A program made the translations under genes and the position numbers. A DNA stretch of 9,668 nt from Verrucomicrobiia bacterium (GTDB lineage Bacteria; Verrucomicrobiota; Verrucomicrobiia; Limisphaerales; UBA1319): the NCBI GenBank assembly GCA_017880715.1, contig JADGRT010000076.1, positions 1-9,668 of the forward strand, in the 5' to 3' direction. Below the pieces are notes generated by a model. It was not told where the DNA came from and did not search any database. It was given only the letters and a program-made list of their open reading frames with translations. The stretch's first letter is position 1; every line of letters starts with the position of its first letter. Positions 6,337 through 9,668 of the stretch are shown here, in pieces.

Positions 6337-7326
6337 ATGGACCACCCGCTTCTTCTTTTAATCGTCATGCCCTTCTGCCTGGCCCTGTCGTTCCTCTTTT
6401 CCGGCATGGAAGCGGGCCTTTTCGCGTTGAACCGGCTCCGTCTGCGACAGAAGGTCCGCCGGGGCGATCGCAACGCCAAAATCCTCCTGGGACATCTTGA
6501 AAACCTGGAAGACTTTCTCTGGACCATCCTGATCGGCAATACGCTGGCCAATTTATTTGTGGTGGGCCTGGTCACCGCTGGACTCCATGATCGGCTGGGC
6601 GATCGCCCCTTATCCTTTCTGGCGGCCTTTCTCGTTTTTGTCTTCCTCTTATACGCGCTGGCCGATTTCCTTCCCAAGATGCTGTTCCAGGCCCCGCAGC
6701 TTCGTCTTTGTCTGGCGCTGGCTCGTCCCTTCCAATTCATCCATGTGGGACTCTCGCCCATCGTGGCGCTGCTGGCGTGGTTCGCGCGCGGCTTGTTGCG
6801 CTTCACGGGAGGTTCCAGCGCCACTGGACGGCTATTCGGCAACCGCGAGGAATTGCGGCTGGTCATGCAGGAATCCAGCCAGGGTTTCACCTCCGAGGAA
6901 CGTTCCATGATCAACCGGGTCCTGGATTTTCAAAACCTCACCGTCCGGCAAATCACCATTCCGCTGGAGAAAACCACCCTCGTCCAGGTCGCCACGCCGA
7001 TGGCTGAAGTTCTCGACCGTTGCCGCGAAACGCATTTCACCCGCCTGCCCGTGCAGCAAAGCACCGATGGACGCTCCCGCATCGTGGGCATCGTCAGCCT
7101 TAAGACCCTGCTCTACCAAGCAGACTTTAATCCGGCTTGCGCCGCCGGTCATTACGTCAAACCCGCTCTTTACCTGAGCGAGGATCTTCGGCTCGAAGCC
7201 GCCCTGCAACGCATGCAGAAAAGCGGCCAGCGTCTGGCCATCGTGCTGGACCGCAACCAAGGCGAACTCGGCATCATCAGCCTCCAGGACATCCTGAAGG
7301 CGATCTTTGGGGAGGTTAACCTTTGA
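6337..7326 (+). CDS. CNNM/CorC-family membrane protein 2, short and divergent (DUF21, CBS pair only)
   Basis: A 329-residue CNNM paralogue. I chose ATG 6337, one base after the previous stop, because the protein then opens directly with the first membrane helix (MDHPLLLLIVMPFC). ATG 6277 is in frame but would add 20 unusual residues overlapping the upstream gene. The DUF21 domain spans about 3-155, with FSGMEAGLFAL (21-31), IGNTLAN (66-72) and ADFLPK (109-114). CBS-like repeats lie at about 200-325. Signature positions are altered: A26 replaces the second serine, D110 replaces the usual Glu, ITIPLEK (206-212) stands for the MRPR segment, and LDRNQGELG (304-312) stands for DEYGGTxG. The protein stops right after the second CBS repeat and lacks the CorC/HlyC domain. 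It may be a regulatory subunit of its neighbours, which is inference. Confidence 0.85.
   Translation: MDHPLLLLIVMPFCLALSFLFSGMEAGLFALNRLRLRQKVRRGDRNAKILLGHLENLEDFLWTILIGNTLANLFVVGLVTAGLHDRLGDRPLSFLAAFLVFVFLLYALADFLPKMLFQAPQLRLCLALARPFQFIHVGLSPIVALLAWFARGLLRFTGGSSATGRLFGNREELRLVMQESSQGFTSEERSMINRVLDFQNLTVRQITIPLEKTTLVQVATPMAEVLDRCRETHFTRLPVQQSTDGRSRIVGIVSLKTLLYQADFNPACAAGHYVKPALYLSEDLRLEAALQRMQKSGQRLAIVLDRNQGELGIISLQDILKAIFGEVNL
7309..7315 (+). promoter_or_regulatory. Shine-Dalgarno sequence of the third CNNM gene
   Basis: GGGGAGG lies ten bases before ATG 7326 and seven before an in-frame TTG at 7323, inside the end of the preceding gene. It is the strongest ribosome-binding site seen in the window. 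It allows independent initiation of the third gene in addition to coupling through the one-base TGATG overlap. Confidence 0.6.
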
Positions 7327-8660
7327 TGAACTGGGACGCCTTCATCCTCCTTTTCCTGAAGCTGCTCGCCGTCTTCGTCCTGGTGGCCCTCAACGGCTTT
7401 TTCGTAGCCGCCGAGTTTGCCATGGTCAAAATCCGCGACACCCAGCTCGACGCCTTGATACGCAAAGGCCAGCGGCGCGCCAAAATGGCCCGCCTCATCA
7501 CGCGGAATCTGAACGCCTTTCTCAGCGCCGCCCAACTCGGCATCACCCTTGCCAGCCTGGCCCTGGGCTGGATCGGCGAACCGGTTTTCTCCGCGTTGCT
7601 CGGTCCCCTGCTCTCCTGGCTGCAAATCCCCGACACCTGGCGGCATCCTATCTCCATCGTCGTCGGCTTCACCGCGATTACCTTCCTGCACATCTCCGCG
7701 GGCGAACAAGCGCCCAAGTCCATGGCGATTCAGAAACCGCTCGCCACCGCCCTGTGGATCGCCCATCCGCTGCATTGGTTTTATCGCCTGTCGTTCCCCT
7801 TCATTTGGATCCTCAACCATTCCTCCCTCTGGATGCTCCGCCAGGTTGGGATCGATCCGGTTAATGAAGGCGAAACAAGCCATTCCGAAGAGGAATTACG
7901 CCTGATCATTTCCACCTCCCAACCCCAGACCTCGGACACGCCGTTGAGTCGCGATCTGGTCCTCAACGCCCTCTCGCTGCGCCATCGCATCGCCCGTGAA
8001 GTGATGCGTCCCCGCCGCGAAATCGTCAGCCTCAGCACGCAGGCCAGCCTCGCCGAATGTCTTGAAATTGCCGAAAAAACCCGTTTTTCACGCTTTCCGC
8101 TCTGCGACCATGGCGATCTGAATAAAACCCTGGGAACGGTCCATATCAAAGATCTGTATGCCGCGCGTCTCAAAGCGAGTTCCGGCGCCGACTTGGTTGC
8201 GTATGCTCGCAAGTTGATTTACATCCCCGAGATCGCCCGCCTGGAGAAACTCCTGAAGTTATTCCTGGACCGCAAATTGCACCTCGCCATCGTCATTGAC
8301 GAATACGGCGGCACGGTGGGCATGGTTACCTTGGAAAACATCCTCGAAGAACTTGTCGGCCAGATTCAGGACGAGTTCGACCAGGAGAAACCGTTGTTCC
8401 AGTCAACCGCCCCCAACACCTGGGAGTTGTCCGGCGCTCTGCCCTTGCACCAGCTCGCCGAGCTCATCGGCGAACCGTTGCATGAGGAGGGTGTCACCAC
8501 CGTCAGTGGTCTGGTCACCTACCGGCTCGGCGGATTTCCCCAGCCTGGCAATGTCCTGTTGCTGGGCAACTGGGAGCTGCGGGTCGAAGAAATGGACGGC
8601 TTGCGCGTGGCCCGCCTGCGCCTCGCCCGAAACGACCCACCCACTGAGCGCATCCCCTAA
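7326..8660 (+). CDS. CNNM/CorC-family membrane protein 3 (DUF21, CBS pair, CorC/HlyC domain)
   Basis: A full-length 444-residue member of the family often annotated as hemolysin-family or CorC-like protein, located in the inner membrane. The DUF21 domain covers about 5-175. It has NGFFVAAEFAMVKIR (23-37), typical of the YhdP/YrkA/YugS-like subgroup and different from gene 1, then SAAQLGITLASLALGWIGEP (67-86) and GEQAPK (126-131), the exact GExxPK consensus. The CBS pair covers about 220-345, with VMRPR (226-230) and IDEYGGTVGMVTLENILEE (324-342). The CorC/HlyC domain covers about 360-432. ATG 7326 overlaps the previous TGA by one base, and a TTG directly before it is an alternative start. It belongs to a different subfamily from genes 1 and 2, so the operon is not a simple recent triplication. 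The cation handled is unknown. Confidence 0.9.
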   Translation: MNWDAFILLFLKLLAVFVLVALNGFFVAAEFAMVKIRDTQLDALIRKGQRRAKMARLITRNLNAFLSAAQLGITLASLALGWIGEPVFSALLGPLLSWLQIPDTWRHPISIVVGFTAITFLHISAGEQAPKSMAIQKPLATALWIAHPLHWFYRLSFPFIWILNHSSLWMLRQVGIDPVNEGETSHSEEELRLIISTSQPQTSDTPLSRDLVLNALSLRHRIAREVMRPRREIVSLSTQASLAECLEIAEKTRFSRFPLCDHGDLNKTLGTVHIKDLYAARLKASSGADLVAYARKLIYIPEIARLEKLLKLFLDRKLHLAIVIDEYGGTVGMVTLENILEELVGQIQDEFDQEKPLFQSTAPNTWELSGALPLHQLAELIGEPLHEEGVTTVSGLVTYRLGGFPQPGNVLLLGNWELRVEEMDGLRVARLRLARNDPPTERIP

Positions 8661-8669
8661 GGATCCCAC

Positions 8670-9266
8670 TTAAAAATCAATCACGATCTGGCGCTCGGGC
8701 TTGCCAACGACGACCGGCGTGGCGGTGTATTTGTCGGTCTGCGCCACGGTGGCGACCAGGCGCTTGACCCCATTCGTGTAAACGAATTCCGAGGCGGACG
8801 TCCAACTTGCATCGAACGATTTGGCCACCTTGCGAGCAACGTCCCGCAGCGTTCCATCGGCGCTTGCGGTTTTGATCAGATAGCTCCGGTTGTTGTAGTC
8901 GAGATAGCACTTGGCTTCTGCCACATAACACACCACGTGGGTGACGCCCGGCATGCGCACGGCAATCAATCGCGTATGATAGCCTTTCTCTGGCAGCACC
9001 ATCGCCGCCACCACGGCGTAATCGTCGCAATCGCCGGATGCCGTGGACAAAAACACCTCGGGCTCCTGCACTTCCGCATGAAACTGATATTTGAATTCCG
9101 AGAAAAACCGGGCAAACCTTTGCGGCGTCAGGTTGGATTCGCGGCGCAACTCCTCCAAGGTCAGCCCGGCCGCCGCCCCCATTGAGATCCAAATTCCCAG
9201 GCACACCAGTCCCCCGATGATCCAGCGATCACCCTGCCCCCGGTGCTTAAGAAACAGGCCTGCCAT
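8670..9266 (-). CDS. Exported transglutaminase-like cysteine peptidase (BTLCP-like)
   Basis: A 198-residue protein with a hydrophobic N-terminal segment at about residues 15-34 (WIIGGLVCLGIWISMGAAAG), a signal peptide or membrane anchor that places the rest outside the cytoplasm. The core shows SGDCDDYAVVAAMVL (77-91) with C80, THVVCYV (109-115) with H110, and YLDYNNR (121-127) with D123. This is the Cys-His-Asp order of transglutaminase-like peptidases and of the BTLCP/LapG group. LapG cleaves periplasmic adhesins, but no LapD or adhesin gene is visible here, so the substrate is open. The start at ATG 9266 has no Shine-Dalgarno sequence but gives a sensible signal sequence. The gene converges on the CNNM operon with nine bases between stops. 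Confidence 0.75.
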   Translation of the reverse strand: MAGLFLKHRGQGDRWIIGGLVCLGIWISMGAAAGLTLEELRRESNLTPQRFARFFSEFKYQFHAEVQEPEVFLSTASGDCDDYAVVAAMVLPEKGYHTRLIAVRMPGVTHVVCYVAEAKCYLDYNNRSYLIKTASADGTLRDVARKVAKSFDASWTSASEFVYTNGVKRLVATVAQTDKYTATPVVVGKPERQIVIDF

Positions 9267-9425
9267 GGGTTAACTTAGGTGCCAAACCGTGTCGTCGGGA
9301 CCACTATGGAAGAAACCGTGCCAACTCGCCAGACCGATCAAGCAAGAATCAACTTGAGTCCGGCCACAGTGAGCACTCAGTGCGTCGGCCATGATTTTAC
9401 GCGGCGCTTGAGTTCATATTGCGTA

Positions 9426-9448
9426 GCGGCGTCTCGGCAGAGCGCCGC
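9426..9448. repeat. GC-rich hairpin, REP-like candidate
   Basis: GCGGCG-T-CTC (9426-9435) pairs with GAG-CGCCGC (9440-9448) around a GGCA loop, giving nine base pairs with one bulged T. There is no T run after it, so it is a poor Rho-independent terminator. Such palindromes in gene-free DNA can be members of dispersed REP families. Only one copy is visible here, so the assignment is tentative. Confidence 0.4.
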
Positions 9449-9639
9449 CATCTGACCGGGTGGATGAGGTGCGGACGGCAGCAGAAATGGGCGACTTGAG
9501 GCAGCGGCGGGGCGAGCTCGATTTGGCCGTCGCTCAAAAAGGCTTCCAGGAAAACGTGAGGATTCGCCGATGGGCGCGCACGCAAAAAGGAAATCGGTAT
9601 TCGGCTGGCAGAAAAATGGCAGGTAAAAAATACTGCAAA

Positions 9640-9668
9640 CTGAAGCGTGAAACGTGAAGGGTGAAACC
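9640..9668. repeat. 7-bp tandem repeat (GTGAAAC type) running off the window
   Basis: Four consecutive heptamers are visible: CTGAAGC (9640-9646), GTGAAAC (9647-9653), GTGAAGG (9654-9660) and GTGAAAC (9661-9667). The array continues past the window edge, so its length is unknown. The unit shares the GTG start and 7-base period with the GTGGCCG units inside rfbB when those are read in the same phase. This suggests one class of dispersed heptamer repeats in this genome. Confidence 0.65.

Larger units (their letters stand above)
9267..9668. other. Right-end stretch without a convincing gene
   Basis: About 400 bases with only short open frames of unconvincing composition. It should hold the promoter of the peptidase gene to its left. 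The 8-bp direct repeat AAACCGTG occurs at 9284-9291 and 9313-9320, 29 bases apart, and might be a binding site. GCACT-C-AGTGC, an 11-bp palindrome, lies near 9373-9383. A strong GC-rich hairpin (9426-9448) and a heptamer tandem repeat (9640-9668) are listed separately. I see no RNA gene or mobile-element end. Confidence 0.5.

Noticed and set aside
7170..7883. Minus-strand open frame of 237 codons across the CNNM 2/3 junction.
   Set aside because: Antisense to two well-supported membrane-protein genes and lacking any recognisable motif.
8661..8669. Possible terminator between the third CNNM gene and the peptidase gene.
   Set aside because: Only nine bases lie between the stop codons. GGATCC there is a short palindrome with no stem or T run.
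9397..9657. Short open frames on both strands at the right end (62 and 65 codons).
   Set aside because: They run through the GC-rich hairpin and the heptamer repeat, have no ribosome-binding site and no recognisable domain.
1..9668. CRISPR array, tRNA/rRNA genes, insertion sequences or phage genes.
   Set aside because: No spaced direct repeats, cloverleaf, transposase or phage-like proteins were seen on either strand.

Overview
The window reads as a GC-rich bacterial chromosome segment with closely packed genes on both strands. My best guess is a member of the Verrucomicrobiota (Pedosphaera/Limisphaerales-like). This rests on remembered resemblance of several proteins (the C-terminal fragment at the left edge, the DUF6941-like protein, the GbsR-like regulator beside rhamnose genes) and on the heptamer repeats. 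It is inference and no database was searched.

Left part (1-3477, minus strand): a dTDP-L-rhamnose block is read right to left as rfbC (3,5-epimerase), rfbD (4-reductase), rfbB (4,6-dehydratase) and then a GbsR/MarR-type regulator. Gaps are 34, 8 and 13 bases, and a bidirectional hairpin terminator at 382-410 closes the unit. The three enzymes turn dTDP-glucose into dTDP-L-rhamnose for surface polysaccharide. The first enzyme of the pathway, RfbA, is not in the window. RfbB carries an in-frame extra loop encoded by a degenerate 7-bp tandem repeat. Beyond the terminator lies an open frame resembling only the C-terminal part of a longer protein, probably a gene remnant.

Middle (3478-5075): a 238-bp divergent intergenic region leads rightward to a five-helix YIP1-like membrane protein. 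Its stop codon directly abuts the stop codon of a convergent small DUF6941-like protein. A second divergent gap (4907-5075) ends in a pyrimidine-rich leader without a Shine-Dalgarno sequence.

Right part (5076-8660, plus strand): three consecutive, overlapping or nearly touching genes of the CNNM/CorC (DUF21 plus CBS pair) membrane family. The first and third are full length. The middle one lacks the C-terminal CorC/HlyC domain and has altered signature motifs. Together they look like a Mg2+ or other divalent-cation transport or resistance operon that may make a hetero-oligomer. Convergent to it (8670-9266, minus) is an exported transglutaminase-like cysteine peptidase with a visible Cys-His-Asp triad. 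The last 400 bases hold no convincing gene, only a strong GC-rich hairpin and, at the very edge, a second 7-bp tandem repeat of the same general kind as the one in rfbB.

Most of the window is ordinary housekeeping and envelope biology. The points most worth a second look are the CNNM triplet with its degenerate middle member and the heptamer repeats, one of which has become part of a catalytic enzyme.
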